Assembly (NCBI RefSeq): GCF_029590555.1
Contig: NZ_CP081001.1
Coordinates: forward strand, 3,145,748-3,209,747
Direction: 5' to 3'
Length of the DNA stretch: 64,000 nt
Source of the DNA: Sphingobium sp. V4
GTDB taxonomy: Bacteria > Pseudomonadota > Alphaproteobacteria > Sphingomonadales > Sphingomonadaceae
Part shown: piece by piece, positions 17,753 through 27,329 of the stretch
Layout of the letters: each line of letters starts with the position of its first letter
Numbering within the stretch: position 1 is the stretch's first letter
The notes under the pieces: model-generated
Told to the model about the DNA's origin: nothing
The model's database searches: none
The model's input: only the letters and a program-made list of their open reading frames with translations
Program-made: the position numbers and the translations under genes

Positions 17753-17783
17753 GGAGATGGATTCCCGCCTTCGCGGGAATGAC
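17753..17783. repeat. Right inverted repeat of the GIY-YIG cassette
   Basis: This arm is the exact 31-base inverted complement of 17361-17391. It ends six bases before the pheS ATG at 17790, so its outer end and GACAGGG form the immediate upstream context, and possibly the ribosome-binding site, of pheS. Confidence 0.9.
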
Positions 17784-17789
17784 AGGGCT

Positions 17790-18881
17790 ATGACCGAAAT
17801 TAGCGCATTGAAAGCCGGCCTGATCGCCGACATCGCCGCCGCCGACACGCTCGACGGGCTGGAGGGGCTGCGCGTGGGGGCGCTGGGCAAGAACGGGGTC
17901 GTGACCGGCCTTTTGAAGACGCTCGGCCCCATGTCGCCGGAGGAGCGGCTGGAGAAAGGCCCGCCGATCCAGGATTTGCGCGAGTCTGTCACCGCCGCGC
18001 TGGCGGAGCGGAAGGCCGCGCTGGAGCAGGCCGCGCTCGACGCCCGGCTCGCGTCGGAACGGATCGACATGACGCTGCCCGCGGACATCGGCCCGCAGGG
18101 ATCGGTCCACCCGGTCAGCCAGGTCATGGACGAACTGGCGGAAATCTTCGCGGACCTGGGCTTTGCGGTCGCCACCGGGCCGGAGATCGAGGACGACTGG
18201 CACAATTTCACCGCGCTCAACATCCCCGAGACGCACCCGGCGCGCGCCATGCACGACACCTTCTATTTCCCCGATGAAGAGGGGCAGAAGAAGATGCTGC
18301 TGCGCACCCATACTTCGCCGGTGCAGATCCGCACCATGATGACGCAGGAGCCGCCGATCCGCATCATCGCGCCCGGCCGCGTCTATCGCAGCGACTCCGA
18401 CGCGACCCACACGCCGATGTTCCACCAGATCGAAGGGCTGGTGATCGACAAGGGCATCACGCTCGGCCATCTCAAATGGACGCTGGAAACCTTCCTCAAG
18501 GCGTTCTTCGAGCGCGAGGACATCGTCCTGCGCCTGCGCCCGAGCTATTTCCCGTTCACCGAACCCTCGGTCGAGGTCGATGTCGGCTACACCCTGACCA
18601 ATGGCCAGCGCGTGATCGGCGGCGACGGCGACGCGCTCGGTGGCGGCTGGCTGGAAGTGCTGGGCAGCGGCATGGTCAACCGCCGCGTGATCGAGGCGTG
18701 CGGCCTTGACCCCGACGAATGGCAGGGCTTCGCCTTCGGCACCGGGGTCGATCGCCTCGCCATGCTCAAATATGGGATGAACGACTTGCGCGCTTTCTTC
18801 GACGGCGACCTGCGCTGGCTCAAACATTATGGCTTCTCAGGCCTCGACGTACCCACGCTGAGCGGAGGAGTGGGCGCATGA
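17790..18881 (+). CDS. pheS: Phenylalanine--tRNA ligase, alpha subunit
   Basis: PheS is the catalytic subunit of the alpha2-beta2 class II synthetase. The 363-residue protein has a coiled N-terminal arm and a motif 2 region [20 protein letters not shown]. Its motif 3 is [16 protein letters not shown] near the end. The ATG chosen gives [20 protein letters not shown]; longer in-frame starts would translate the inverted repeat. The gene ends in an ATGA overlap with pheT. A repeat cassette lies immediately upstream. Confidence 0.97.
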   Translation: MTEISALKAGLIADIAAADTLDGLEGLRVGALGKNGVVTGLLKTLGPMSPEERLEKGPPIQDLRESVTAALAERKAALEQAALDARLASERIDMTLPADIGPQGSVHPVSQVMDELAEIFADLGFAVATGPEIEDDWHNFTALNIPETHPARAMHDTFYFPDEEGQKKMLLRTHTSPVQIRTMMTQEPPIRIIAPGRVYRSDSDATHTPMFHQIEGLVIDKGITLGHLKWTLETFLKAFFEREDIVLRLRPSYFPFTEPSVEVDVGYTLTNGQRVIGGDGDALGGGWLEVLGSGMVNRRVIEACGLDPDEWQGFAFGTGVDRLAMLKYGMNDLRAFFDGDLRWLKHYGFSGLDVPTLSGGVGA

Positions 18882-21295
18882 AGTTCACCCTGAGCTGGCT
18901 CAAGACGCATCTCGCCACCGATGCGGACCTGCCCACCATCCTCAAGACGCTGAACGCGATCGGCCTGGAGGTCGAGGGCGTCGAGAATCCTGCGGAGAAG
19001 CTGGGCGCCTTCAAGATCGCCAGGGTGCTGACCGCCGAACGCCACCCGCAGGCCGACAAGTTGCAGGTTCTGACCGTCGACCATGGCGACGGCACGCCGC
19101 TCCAGGTCGTGTGCGGCGCGCCCAACGCGCGCGCGGGCCTGATCGGCGTGTTCGGGGTCGAGGGCGCGGTGGTCCCGGCCAATGGCATGGTCCTGAAAAA
19201 GACCGCGATCCGGGGCGTCGAATCCAACGGCATGATGTGTTCCACGCGCGAGCTGGAACTGGGGGACGATCATGACGGCATCATCGAACTGCCGGGCGAC
19301 GCCCCGGTGGGGCAGGTCTACGCCAGCTGGGCGGGCCTCGACGATCCGGTGATCGACGTCGCCATCACGCCGAACCGGCAGGACTGCATGGGCGTGCGCG
19401 GCATCGCGCGCGATCTGGCGGCGGCGGGCCTTGGCACATTGAATGCCATCATCGTCCCGACCGTCGCGGGTGTCGGCCCCGGCCCCGATGTGCGGACGGA
19501 TGACGAGGATGGCTGCCCCGCCTTCTTCGCCCGCACCGTGCGCGGGGTGACCAACGGCCAGTCCCCCGAATGGATGAGCAAGCGGCTCAAGGCGATCGGG
19601 CAGAAGCCGATCAGTGCGCTGGTCGACATCACCAACTATATCATGATCGACCTCGGCCGCCCGCTCCACGTCTATGACATGGCGACCCTCAAGGGCGGCC
19701 TCGTCGCGCGCAAGGGCAGGCCCGGCGAGCAGGTGCTGGCGCTCAACGGCAAGAGCTACACGGTCGATGACGGCATGACCGTCATCGCCGACGATGAGGC
19801 TGTCCACGATATCGGCGGCATCATGGGCGGCGAACATTCGGGCGCGCAGGACGCCACGACCGACGTGCTGATCGAATGCGCCTATTTCACGCCGGAACGG
19901 ATCGCCGTGACGGGCCAGAAGCTGGGCCTCACGTCCGACGCGCGCGGCCGGTTCGAGCGCGGCGTCGATCCTGCCTTCCTCGACGATGGCCTGTCGATCG
20001 CGACCAGCCTCGTCGTGGCCCTGTGCGGCGGCACGCCCAGCGAAGCGACCCGAGCGGGCGCGCCGCCGGTCGCGGCCAGGATCGTCAGCTATGATCCGGG
20101 CCAGTGCCTCGCGCTCGCCGGCGTGGACGTCCCCGCGGCCGAGCAGCGCCGCATCCTGGAAAGCCTGGGCTTCACCGTCACTGGCAGCGACGGCGGCGTG
20201 GACTATCAGGATGGCGTGCCGGTGAGCGTCGCTGCCGACTGGGTCATCGCCGTGCCGAGCTGGCGCCGCGACGTCGACGGCTGGCCCGACATCGTGGAAG
20301 AAGTGGTGCGGATCGTGGGCCTCGACCATGTGCCCTCCACCCCGTTGCCGCGCGTGCCGGGCGTCGCCCGGCCGACCGCCACGCCCGAACAGCTGGTCGA
20401 GCGCAGGGTGCGCCGCACCGCTGCCGCCCGCGGCCTTGCCGAAGCGATCAACTGGTCCTTCATCTCCGAAAAGGAAGCCGCCGCTGTGGGCGGGGGCGAC
20501 TGGATGCTGGCGAACCCCATCTCCGAAGACCTCAAGGTCATGCGCCCCTCGCTGCTGCCCGGCCTGCTGTCGGCGACCAGGCGCAATATCGATCGCAGCG
20601 CCACGTCGGTCCGCCTGTTCGAGTTGGGCCGGCGCTATTTCAGGCAGGGCGAGCGGGCGACCGTCGGCTTCGTGCTGGCGGGCGAGAAAACGGCCCGCAA
20701 CTGGCAGAGCGGCAAGGCGCAAGCCTTCGACGCCTTCGATGCGAAGGCTGAAGTGATCGCGCTGCTCGCCGCCGCCGGCGCGCCGGTCGCCAACCTCCAG
20801 AGCTTCGGTGACGCGTCCGCCGCCTATCACCCCGGCCAGTCGGGCACGCTGCGGCTGGGTCCGAAGGTCGTGCTCGCCGAATATGGCGTGCTCCACCCGT
20901 CGCTGGCAAAGCAGTTCGGCCTTGCGGGGGCCATCGTCGCGGGCGAAATCTTCCTCGACGCCATTCCGGGCAAGCGCAAGACGGGCTTCATGCGCGCGCC
21001 CTATGCGCCGCCCGCGCTTCAGGCGGTGAAGCGCGACTTCGCTTTCCTCGTACCCGAAACCGTCGAGGCCGATGCGCTGGTCCGCGCGGTCCGGGGCGCG
21101 GACAGGAAGAGCATCATCGACGCTCGCCTGTTCGACCTTTTTGTCGGGCCGGGCGTGGAGGAGGGACACAAGTCGCTCGCCATCGAAGTGACGCTGCAAC
21201 CGGGCGAGAAGAGCTTTTCCCAGGAAGAGCTGGAGGCGATCAGCGCCGCCGTGGTCAAGGCCGCGCAGAAGCTGGGCGCGTCGCTGCGGGGCTAG
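18878..21295 (+). CDS. pheT: Phenylalanine--tRNA ligase, beta subunit
   Basis: The 805-residue protein begins [12 protein letters not shown]. It has the N-terminal tRNA-binding (EMAP-like) domain around residues 40-150, including [17 protein letters not shown]. The B3/B4 editing region and B5 domain follow, and an FDX-ACB domain contains [18 protein letters not shown] near the C-terminus. The length matches the family. Its start overlaps the pheS stop by four bases (ATGA). Confidence 0.97.
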   Translation: MKFTLSWLKTHLATDADLPTILKTLNAIGLEVEGVENPAEKLGAFKIARVLTAERHPQADKLQVLTVDHGDGTPLQVVCGAPNARAGLIGVFGVEGAVVPANGMVLKKTAIRGVESNGMMCSTRELELGDDHDGIIELPGDAPVGQVYASWAGLDDPVIDVAITPNRQDCMGVRGIARDLAAAGLGTLNAIIVPTVAGVGPGPDVRTDDEDGCPAFFARTVRGVTNGQSPEWMSKRLKAIGQKPISALVDITNYIMIDLGRPLHVYDMATLKGGLVARKGRPGEQVLALNGKSYTVDDGMTVIADDEAVHDIGGIMGGEHSGAQDATTDVLIECAYFTPERIAVTGQKLGLTSDARGRFERGVDPAFLDDGLSIATSLVVALCGGTPSEATRAGAPPVAARIVSYDPGQCLALAGVDVPAAEQRRILESLGFTVTGSDGGVDYQDGVPVSVAADWVIAVPSWRRDVDGWPDIVEEVVRIVGLDHVPSTPLPRVPGVARPTATPEQLVERRVRRTAAARGLAEAINWSFISEKEAAAVGGGDWMLANPISEDLKVMRPSLLPGLLSATRRNIDRSATSVRLFELGRRYFRQGERATVGFVLAGEKTARNWQSGKAQAFDAFDAKAEVIALLAAAGAPVANLQSFGDASAAYHPGQSGTLRLGPKVVLAEYGVLHPSLAKQFGLAGAIVAGEIFLDAIPGKRKTGFMRAPYAPPALQAVKRDFAFLVPETVEADALVRAVRGADRKSIIDARLFDLFVGPGVEEGHKSLAIEVTLQPGEKSFSQEELEAISAAVVKAAQKLGASLRG

Positions 21296-21383
21296 GCCCA
21301 AGCCCCGTTCGCGTCGAGCGACGTCGGGAGGCGGATAGGCGCGCTGGCCGCCTCCCCGACAGGCGCGAAGCCAACTAGGTCGG

Positions 21384-21935
21384 CTATTTCTTCTCGCCGT
21401 CCTTCTCGTCCTTCTTCGCCTCCTTCGCCACGGGCGGCGGCGTGATCGGCGCGATCTTGCACCCCTTCGCGCTCGCCAGCCCGCGCAGATAGCCGCGCCG
21501 CGCGATGCCCGCCGTCACCGCCGCCTGCAACCGGCGCTCGGCCGGGGCCGCGCCGCTGATCTCGCGCACCAGCCCGCGGAAGGGGATCAGCGAATTGACG
21601 ATGGTCTTGCCGACCGCCTCGGCGATCTTGCCGGTGCGATTCTCGTTGGCCTGCCGCCCGATCGTGAAATCCTCGCCCAGAACGGCGTTGAGTTCGCCCA
21701 GGGCGCCATTCAGCCCCTTGCAGGTCCGGCTGGCCGGCGCGGCATAGGGGTTGTCCACCGCCTTGAGCAGCACCGGCGGTATCTCGTCCTTGTCGATCCC
21801 GATGTCGCGCGCGGGTTGGGTGGCGATCTTGCCCGCCTTGTCCAGGGTTTCGTCACGGGGCTTGTCCTGTTCCTGCGCCAGGGCGGTGCCCGACAGCAGC
21901 AGCGACAGGGTGATGGCGATCATGGTTCGGTGCAT
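21384..21935 (-). CDS. Secreted protein of unknown function
   Basis: The 183-residue product has a clear signal peptide, MHRTMIAITLSLLLSGTALA, with cleavage predicted after ALA before QEQ. The mature part is mostly charged, with a single Cys pair (RTCKGLN and AKGCKIAP) that could form a disulfide. A C-terminal Lys/Glu/Asp-rich tail ends DEKDGEKK. I do not recognise the family. It is divergent from the epimerase gene and follows pheT convergently. Confidence 0.7.
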   Translation of the reverse strand: MHRTMIAITLSLLLSGTALAQEQDKPRDETLDKAGKIATQPARDIGIDKDEIPPVLLKAVDNPYAAPASRTCKGLNGALGELNAVLGEDFTIGRQANENRTGKIAEAVGKTIVNSLIPFRGLVREISGAAPAERRLQAAVTAGIARRGYLRGLASAKGCKIAPITPPPVAKEAKKDEKDGEKK

Positions 21936-22059
21936 TATGGTCCTCCGACCGCCCAAACCTGTGGCAGGGAGGATCGGTTCCCCCGCCGAAACGATCAGGG
22001 GGAGGAGACACCTGCCGATCAGGACGTTATGCGAAGGACGCACCCCGCAGGAGGCCCGC

Positions 22060-22956
22060 TTGTCCGACACCCGCATCGCCATCGCATCGGAAATTCTCTC
22101 CGCCGAGATAGACCCGCTGGGCGCCGAACTCTGGTCGCTTCGGGACGCGCAGGGTCGCGATCTGATGACCGATGCCGATCCCCGATGGTGGACCGGCCAT
22201 GCGCCCCTGCTCTTCCCCTTCGTCGGCCGGTCGCGCGGCGATGCCTACCGGCTCGACGGGCGCGAATATCCGATGCCGCAGCATGGCTTCGCCCGCCGCC
22301 GCGATTTCGCGCTGGTCGATCGCGACGCGGGCAGGGCGCTGTTCCGGCTGGAGGCGGACAGCGATTCGCGCGCCATCTATCCGTTCGACTTCCGGCTCGA
22401 CATGGGCTTTGCTGTTGAGGGCGCGACCTTGCGGATGACAGCCACCGTCAGCAACCGGGGGGAGGCGGACATGCCCTTTTCCTTCGGCTATCATCCCGCC
22501 TTCGCCTGGCCGCTCCCCTATGGCGGCGCGGCGGCCGATCATCGCATTACCTTCGAACGGCCCGAACCCGCCCCGATCCGCAAGGTCGGCGACGAACCCG
22601 GCCTCATCGCCCGCGACTCCGTGCCCTCCCCGGTCGAGGGCGACACGCTCGTCCCCACTCATGCGATGTTCGAGGGCGACGCGCTGATCTGGGATGATCT
22701 CGCCAGCCGCTCGCTGACCTGGGGTGCGCCCGGCCACCCGCACCTGCGGATCGACTTCCCCGACACCCCCTGGCTCGGCCTGTGGCAAAAGCCCGGCGCC
22801 CATTATCTGTGTGTCGAACCCTGGGCCGGCATGGCCGACCTCGTGGGCTTCGACGGGGATGTCTGGGACAAGCCGGGCATCATGGCGCTGCTGCCCGGCG
22901 ACTCCCGCAGCTTCCGCATGGACGTGACGCTGGTGGGGGATGGGGCGGGCGTCTAA
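22060..22956 (+). CDS. Aldose 1-epimerase (galactose mutarotase-like) family protein
   Basis: The 298-residue protein is of the COG2017 type, with GAELWSLRDAQGRDLMTDAD near the start, the conserved His in FGYHPAFAWPL and a late VEPWAGMAD containing the probable catalytic Glu. The family interconverts anomers of aldoses or glucose-6-phosphate. No ATG begins the conserved region. A TTG at 22060 with AGGAGG at 22049-22054 five bases upstream is the evident start and gives MSDTRIAIASEIL. It is followed by prfC after 44 bases. Confidence 0.88.
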   Translation: MSDTRIAIASEILSAEIDPLGAELWSLRDAQGRDLMTDADPRWWTGHAPLLFPFVGRSRGDAYRLDGREYPMPQHGFARRRDFALVDRDAGRALFRLEADSDSRAIYPFDFRLDMGFAVEGATLRMTATVSNRGEADMPFSFGYHPAFAWPLPYGGAAADHRITFERPEPAPIRKVGDEPGLIARDSVPSPVEGDTLVPTHAMFEGDALIWDDLASRSLTWGAPGHPHLRIDFPDTPWLGLWQKPGAHYLCVEPWAGMADLVGFDGDVWDKPGIMALLPGDSRSFRMDVTLVGDGAGV

Positions 22957-23000
22957 CGCGCGACTCGCTTTGGGCGCAAAAATCCCTATATGGGCGCGCC

Positions 23001-24578
23001 ATGACCATCCCATCCCGCCGCACCTTCGCGATCATTTCCCACCCGGACGCCGGCAAGACCACGCTGACCGAAAAGCTGCTGCTGGAAGGCGGCGCGATCC
23101 ACCTTGCGGGCGAGGTGAAGGCGCGCGGCGCCAATCGCCGTGCCCGCTCCGACTGGATGAAGATCGAGCAGCAGCGCGGCATCTCCGTCACCTCTTCGGT
23201 CATGACGTTCGAGCGGACCCGCGATGGCGAGACGATCACCTTCAACCTGCTCGACACGCCGGGCCACGAGGATTTCTCGGAAGATACCTATCGCACCCTG
23301 ACTGCGGTCGACTCTGCCGTCATGGTCATCGACGCAGCCAAGGGCATCGAGCCGCAGACCCGCAAATTGTTCGAGGTCTGCCGCCTGCGCAACGTCCCCA
23401 TCATCACCTTCGTCAACAAGGTCGACCGCGAGGGCCGCGAGATTTTCGGCCTGCTCGATGAAGTCGCCGACCAGCTCCAGCTCGATGTCTGCCCGATGAG
23501 CTGGCCCGTCGGCATGGGCACCGATTTCGAGGGCATCTACGATTTCGCCACTAACCGCTTGCGCCAGCCGACCGGCCCTTCGCGCGAGTTTGAGGGCAAG
23601 GAGCAGGTCTTCACCGGCCTCGACGATCCGAAGCTGGCCGATGTCCTCTCGGAACGGGGACTGGAAAAGCTGCGCGAGGAGGCGGAGCTGGCGCAGGGGG
23701 GCTATGCCGAATTCGACCTTGGCCGCTACCGCCATGGCGACCTGACCCCGGTCTATTTCGGGTCGGCGCTCAAGCTGTTCGGTGTCACCGAACTGATCGA
23801 CGCGCTGTCGGCCCATGCGCCGCCGCCCCGGTCGCAGCCTGCCGAACCTGCCGCCGTCGAACCGGAACAGAGCGAAGTCACCGGCTTCATCTTCAAGGTG
23901 CAGGCCAATATGGACCCGATGCACCGCGACCGCATCGCCTTCATGCGGCTCGTTTCGGGCAAGTTCCGCCGCGGCATGAAGCTGACCCCCAGCGGAAGCG
24001 GCAAGCCGCTCGCCGTCCATTCGCCGATCCTCTTCTTCGCGCAGGACCGCGAACTGGCGGACGAGGCTTTTCCCGGCGACATCATCGGCATCCCCAACCA
24101 TGGCGCGCTGCGCGTGGGTGACACCCTGTCGGAAAAGCCCGGCCTGCGCTTCACCGGCCTGCCAAATTTCGCGCCCGAAATCCTGCGCCGCGTGGCCTTG
24201 AAAGACCCGACCAAGACCAAGCAGCTGCGCAAGGCGCTGGACGACCTCAGCGAAGAGGGCGTAATCCAGGTCTTCTACCCCGAAATCGGCAGCAACTGGA
24301 TCGTCGGCGTCGTCGGCCAGCTCCAGCTCGAAGTGCTGATCTCGCGCCTCGAAGCCGAATATAAGGTGGCGGCGGGCCTCGAACCTTCGCCCTTCGACAC
24401 CGCCCGCTGGATCAGCGGGGACGAGGCGGCGGTCAAGGAACTGGCGTCCTATAATGGCGCCAACATGGCCCGCGACCGCGACGGCAATCTCGTATTCATG
24501 GCCCGCAGTGCCTGGGACATCGGCTACCAGCAGGAACGCCATCCCAAGGTGAAGTTCAGCGCGACCCGCGAACGATAA
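23001..24578 (+). CDS. prfC: Peptide chain release factor 3
   Basis: RF3 is a translational GTPase that recycles RF1/RF2 after termination. The 525-residue protein shows the G1 loop ISHPDAGKTTLTEKLLL, the switch region QQRGISVTSSVM, DTPGHEDF and NKVDR. The RF3-type C-terminal domains include QLQLEVLISRLEAEYKV. The ATG chosen is the canonical MTIPSRRTFAIISHPDAG start. It converges on the MFS gene over a strong hairpin. Confidence 0.97.
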   Translation: MTIPSRRTFAIISHPDAGKTTLTEKLLLEGGAIHLAGEVKARGANRRARSDWMKIEQQRGISVTSSVMTFERTRDGETITFNLLDTPGHEDFSEDTYRTLTAVDSAVMVIDAAKGIEPQTRKLFEVCRLRNVPIITFVNKVDREGREIFGLLDEVADQLQLDVCPMSWPVGMGTDFEGIYDFATNRLRQPTGPSREFEGKEQVFTGLDDPKLADVLSERGLEKLREEAELAQGGYAEFDLGRYRHGDLTPVYFGSALKLFGVTELIDALSAHAPPPRSQPAEPAAVEPEQSEVTGFIFKVQANMDPMHRDRIAFMRLVSGKFRRGMKLTPSGSGKPLAVHSPILFFAQDRELADEAFPGDIIGIPNHGALRVGDTLSEKPGLRFTGLPNFAPEILRRVALKDPTKTKQLRKALDDLSEEGVIQVFYPEIGSNWIVGVVGQLQLEVLISRLEAEYKVAAGLEPSPFDTARWISGDEAAVKELASYNGANMARDRDGNLVFMARSAWDIGYQQERHPKVKFSATRER

Positions 24579-24599
24579 ACCCTATTCGTGCTTCACGAG

Positions 24600-24633
24600 C
24601 ATGACTGGGCGGCATTGCTTCCGTCCAGTCATG
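24600..24633. terminator. Long hairpin between convergent prfC and MFS genes
   Basis: The arms 24600-24612 and 24621-24633 pair over 13 bp with one G-T pair and an eight-base loop. There is no T run on either side, so it could be a factor-assisted terminator or an mRNA 3'-end stabiliser rather than a classical intrinsic terminator. Confidence 0.6.
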
Positions 24634-24649
24634 AATGGCGCAATCTCGT

Positions 24650-25936
24650 TCAGCTGTCTATTTCGCTGTCGGCTTGCACCCAGTCGCGCCGCAGCGCCCG
24701 GCCCGCCAGCGCCATGAACAGGCCCGCGAGCAGGTAGAAGCCCAGCGCCGCGACGATCGCGTAGCGCAGCGCTTCCTGCCCATAGGCGGGCGTCAGCGCG
24801 TCGGACAGGTTGCCGACCGCCCAGCTTCCCAGCCCCAGCCCGACCAGATTGTTGATCAGCAGGAAGCAGGCCGCCGCGCTGGCGCGCATATGGGCGGGCA
24901 CCAGATGCTGGACAGCCGTCAGCACCGGGCCGAGCCATACATAGACCAGCGCCTGCGGGATCAGGAACAGGGCGAAGGCGACGGTCACGCTGCCCGACAG
25001 TACGCCCGCCACGAACAGCGGCATCCCCACGACATAGCTGACCGCCGGCACCCAGGCATAATAGGCCTTGTCCCTGCCGCCCAGCCGGTCGCCCAGCCAT
25101 CCGCCCAGCAGCACGCCCGCCACCCCGCCGATCAGCAGTAGCGCGCCCAGAAACTGGCCCGCGCCGATCAGGTCCAGGCCGAAGCTGCGCATCAGCAGGC
25201 TGGGCAGCCAGAAGGCGACGCCATAGCCGCACATCGAACTGCACGCCGCCCCCAGCGCCAGCATCCAGAAGCTGCGCTTGGCGGCGAGGATGCCGAACAC
25301 CGCGCTGACCGGCACGGCATCGCCCGCCTGGGCGGGCCGCGCCGGCTCGCGCACCACGAGGCGGAAGATCGGCGCGATCAGGATGCCGAGCAGTCCGACC
25401 GCGATGAAGGCCGTGCGCCATTCCACGGTCTGCGCGATATAGCCGCCCAGCAGCGCGCCCCCGGCGGACCCCAGCGGGATGCCGAGCGAATAGATGGACA
25501 AAGCGCGGGCGCGCTGATGCTGGGGGAAATAGTCGGAGATAACGGCATAGGACGGGGCGACGCCGCCCGCCTCGCCCACGCCCACGCCGATGCGGAACAG
25601 GAACATCTGCGTGAAGCTGCCCGCCACCCCGCACAGCGCGGTGAAGCCGCTCCAGACGGCGAGGCTGACGGTGATGACCCAGGTGCGGCTGGTCCGGTCG
25701 GCCAGCAGCGCCAGCGGGATCGCCAGCGTCGAATAGAGCAGGGCGAAGGCGATCCCGCCCAGCGCCCCGAGTTGCGTGTCGTTCAACTCCAGCTCCGCCT
25801 TGATCGGCCCGGCCAGGATGCCCAGTATCTGCCGGTCGAGGAAGTTGAACGTGTAGACCAGCAGCAGCATCGCCAGCACGACGCTTGAATAGACTGGACC
25901 ACGATAGGCGGGGGAAGGGGGGAGTCGATCGGTCAT
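24650..25936 (-). CDS. MFS transporter, spinster-like branch
   Basis: The 428-residue polytopic inner-membrane protein has about 12 hydrophobic helices. It has the MFS motif A region LALLADRTSRTWVI after helix 2 and GVGVGEAGGVAPSYAVISDY in helix 4-5. The latter, with YTFNFLDRQILGIL, is typical of the spinster-like MFS transporters abundant in sphingomonads. Substrates in this branch are mostly unknown. It converges on prfC, and no catabolic operon surrounds it. Confidence 0.9.
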   Translation of the reverse strand: MTDRLPPSPAYRGPVYSSVVLAMLLLVYTFNFLDRQILGILAGPIKAELELNDTQLGALGGIAFALLYSTLAIPLALLADRTSRTWVITVSLAVWSGFTALCGVAGSFTQMFLFRIGVGVGEAGGVAPSYAVISDYFPQHQRARALSIYSLGIPLGSAGGALLGGYIAQTVEWRTAFIAVGLLGILIAPIFRLVVREPARPAQAGDAVPVSAVFGILAAKRSFWMLALGAACSSMCGYGVAFWLPSLLMRSFGLDLIGAGQFLGALLLIGGVAGVLLGGWLGDRLGGRDKAYYAWVPAVSYVVGMPLFVAGVLSGSVTVAFALFLIPQALVYVWLGPVLTAVQHLVPAHMRASAAACFLLINNLVGLGLGSWAVGNLSDALTPAYGQEALRYAIVAALGFYLLAGLFMALAGRALRRDWVQADSEIDS

Positions 25937-25976
25937 GCCTGCTTCCTAGACCAACTTCAATCGACAGGCTTCAGGA

Positions 25977-26255
25977 TCAGAACGCGACCATGCCCGTCAG
26001 GCATAGCTGCGGCGGATTGCCGTCGAAGGCGGTCCGCCTGCCTTCCTTGCCCGGCAACGGGGCGGGGAACCAGGCGCTGTCGTTGATGATCGCCCAGGTC
26101 ACGGGCTGTGACGAAAGGAAGACATGAACGTCTTTCTGGGGCTGCGCTACGGTGTCTGGGATAGCAGTCGGCCGGCCGAGAAAGTGGCGGCCATCGCCGA
26201 CGCCCTTGTCGAGCGCCGGATCGGCACAAGGCGGTGCGTCTCGATCCGGCGGCAT
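25977..26255 (-). CDS. Hypothetical protein (doubtful)
   Basis: A 92-codon frame starts at ATG 26255, eight bases after the stop of the SNase-like gene on the same strand. It contains the plausible stretch DVHVFLSSQPVTWAIINDS and ends LCLTGMVAF. No ribosome-binding site is visible and no family is recognised. The opposite strand also holds a 62-codon frame here (26124-26312), so coding direction is uncertain. If neither is real, 25937-26263 is a non-coding stretch of about 330 bases. Confidence 0.3.
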   Translation of the reverse strand: MPPDRDAPPCADPALDKGVGDGRHFLGRPTAIPDTVAQPQKDVHVFLSSQPVTWAIINDSAWFPAPLPGKEGRRTAFDGNPPQLCLTGMVAF

Positions 26256-26263
26256 GGAGCGCG

Positions 26264-26833
26264 TCAGGCCGCGCACCAGTCGATGGGCCGCGCCGACCAG
26301 GGCCGGGCATGACCCTTCAGGATCATCAGTTCGCCCAGCGACACGCCGTCGCGGGTCAGGATGCGCGCGGAGGGATCGGCATCGGCAGGGTCGGGGCGTG
26401 CGTCGAAGGCGCCGCCGTTCATCATCGCCGCGAGCGCTATGCGGCCCTGCTCTGCGCGCCGGGCTTCCAGCGGGCATCGGGCGTTCGTCCGGGCGGGGAC
26501 GCTGATGTCGGAGAGATGATAGCGATGCCCGCGCCAGGCATAGGCATCCGCGGCCAGTACGCACGCGTCGCCGCGCAGATCATCACAGAGCGCGAATCGA
26601 TCCGAGATGCTGGCAGTGCCGGCCCGGCGGGCCGTTTCCTCGGCGGATGGCAATGCCTGCCCGATGAACGCCGCCGCCAGCATGGCAATCACCAGCACGA
26701 GGCATAGAAGCCCGATCGGCAGGACGCGGGTGCGCCTTTCCCGCCGTTCGTTGAGCCAGTTGCCGGGTTCGGCCGGGCGCCGGTCGCCCATTTCATAGAG
26801 ACTGCGTGCCATGTTTCGCTCCAGGGAAGTCAT
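26264..26833 (-). CDS. Membrane-anchored SNase-like (thermonuclease-fold) protein, degenerate
   Basis: The 189-residue product has a basic N-terminus, one transmembrane helix (IGLLCLVLVIAMLAAAFIG, about 40-58) and an exported domain. The domain includes AYAWRGHRYHLSDISVPA, then CPLEARRAEQGRIALAAMM and SLGELMILKGHARPW. This order of a beta-barrel strand, a Cys-containing helix and a final helix matches SNase-like proteins, but the catalytic Arg/Glu/Arg set is not clearly present. It may bind rather than cut nucleic acid. The ATG at 26833 is preferred over a TTG at 26851. Confidence 0.6.
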   Translation of the reverse strand: MTSLERNMARSLYEMGDRRPAEPGNWLNERRERRTRVLPIGLLCLVLVIAMLAAAFIGQALPSAEETARRAGTASISDRFALCDDLRGDACVLAADAYAWRGHRYHLSDISVPARTNARCPLEARRAEQGRIALAAMMNGGAFDARPDPADADPSARILTRDGVSLGELMILKGHARPWSARPIDWCAA

Positions 26834-26942
26834 CGCTCTATCCCCGATCAAGGAAAATTTCGGTTAACCAACTTCGGCGCCCGCGCCTTGACGGGCAGGG
26901 CGCGCCATGGTCAAGTCGGCTGGCTGGATCAAGGGAGGCGGC

Positions 26943-27329
26943 GTGAGCGATACCTGGTTGTATGACGAACATCCCGCGATGTTCCGGGCGCATCCGCTGC
27001 TATTCATTCTGCTGCTGCTGTCCGTCGTCGGCATCCTGGCGATCGGGATATGGTGGGTGATGCACAAGGGTGAGCGGCTGGCCCTGTCCGATCGGGAGGT
27101 TCTGATGGAGCGCGGCCTGCTGTCCAAGCAGCGGACAGAGGTCGCATTGTCGAGCATCCGGTCGGTGCGGATCACCCAGAGCCTGGGTCAGCGCCTGTTC
27201 GGCGTCGGCCATGTCGAGTTGTTCAGCGCCGGCGACGTGGCCGAAATCGCGATCAAGAACATGCCCCGGCCCGACCGCATCCGGGCGATAGCGGCGGCGC
27301 GCAACGTGGATCTGCTGCCGCAAAGATAG
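26943..27329 (+). CDS. Bacterial PH-domain (bPH2/YdbT-like) membrane protein
   Basis: The 128-residue protein starts at GTG 26943 with GGGAGG five bases upstream and reads MSDTWLYDEHPAMFRAHPL. A hydrophobic segment (about 20-40) is followed by a single bPH2 domain. That domain contains LALSDREVLMERGLLSKQRT and VALSSIRSVRITQSLGQRLF, ending with a conserved LFSAGDVAEI. Proteins of this type are membrane-associated and of unknown function. An upstream ATG at 26907 lacks a ribosome-binding site. It is divergent from the SNase-like gene. Confidence 0.82.
   Translation: MSDTWLYDEHPAMFRAHPLLFILLLLSVVGILAIGIWWVMHKGERLALSDREVLMERGLLSKQRTEVALSSIRSVRITQSLGQRLFGVGHVELFSAGDVAEIAIKNMPRPDRIRAIAAARNVDLLPQR

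Larger units (their letters stand above)
17361..17783 (+). mobile_element. GIY-YIG cassette bounded by 31-bp perfect inverted repeats
   Basis: The unit runs from the left repeat (17361-17391) to the right repeat (17753-17783). The two repeats are exact inverted complements over 31 bases, and each contains its own 8-bp hairpin (ATTCCCGC ... GCGGGAAT). Between them lies a single nuclease-like reading frame. The arrangement resembles non-autonomous or REP-type elements that carry or recruit a small nuclease. No target-site duplication is visible at the outer edges. Mobility is inferred, not shown. Confidence 0.6.

Noticed and set aside
18827..21301. Very long open frame on the minus strand opposite pheT (over 800 codons)
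   Set aside because: It mirrors pheT codon usage in a GC-rich genome, has no family features, and pheT is certain.
26124..26312. 62-codon plus-strand frame starting MNVFLGLRYGVWD
   Set aside because: It overlaps the end of the SNase-like gene on the other strand and has no convincing downstream context; a minus-strand frame in the same stretch is at least as likely, and both are weak.
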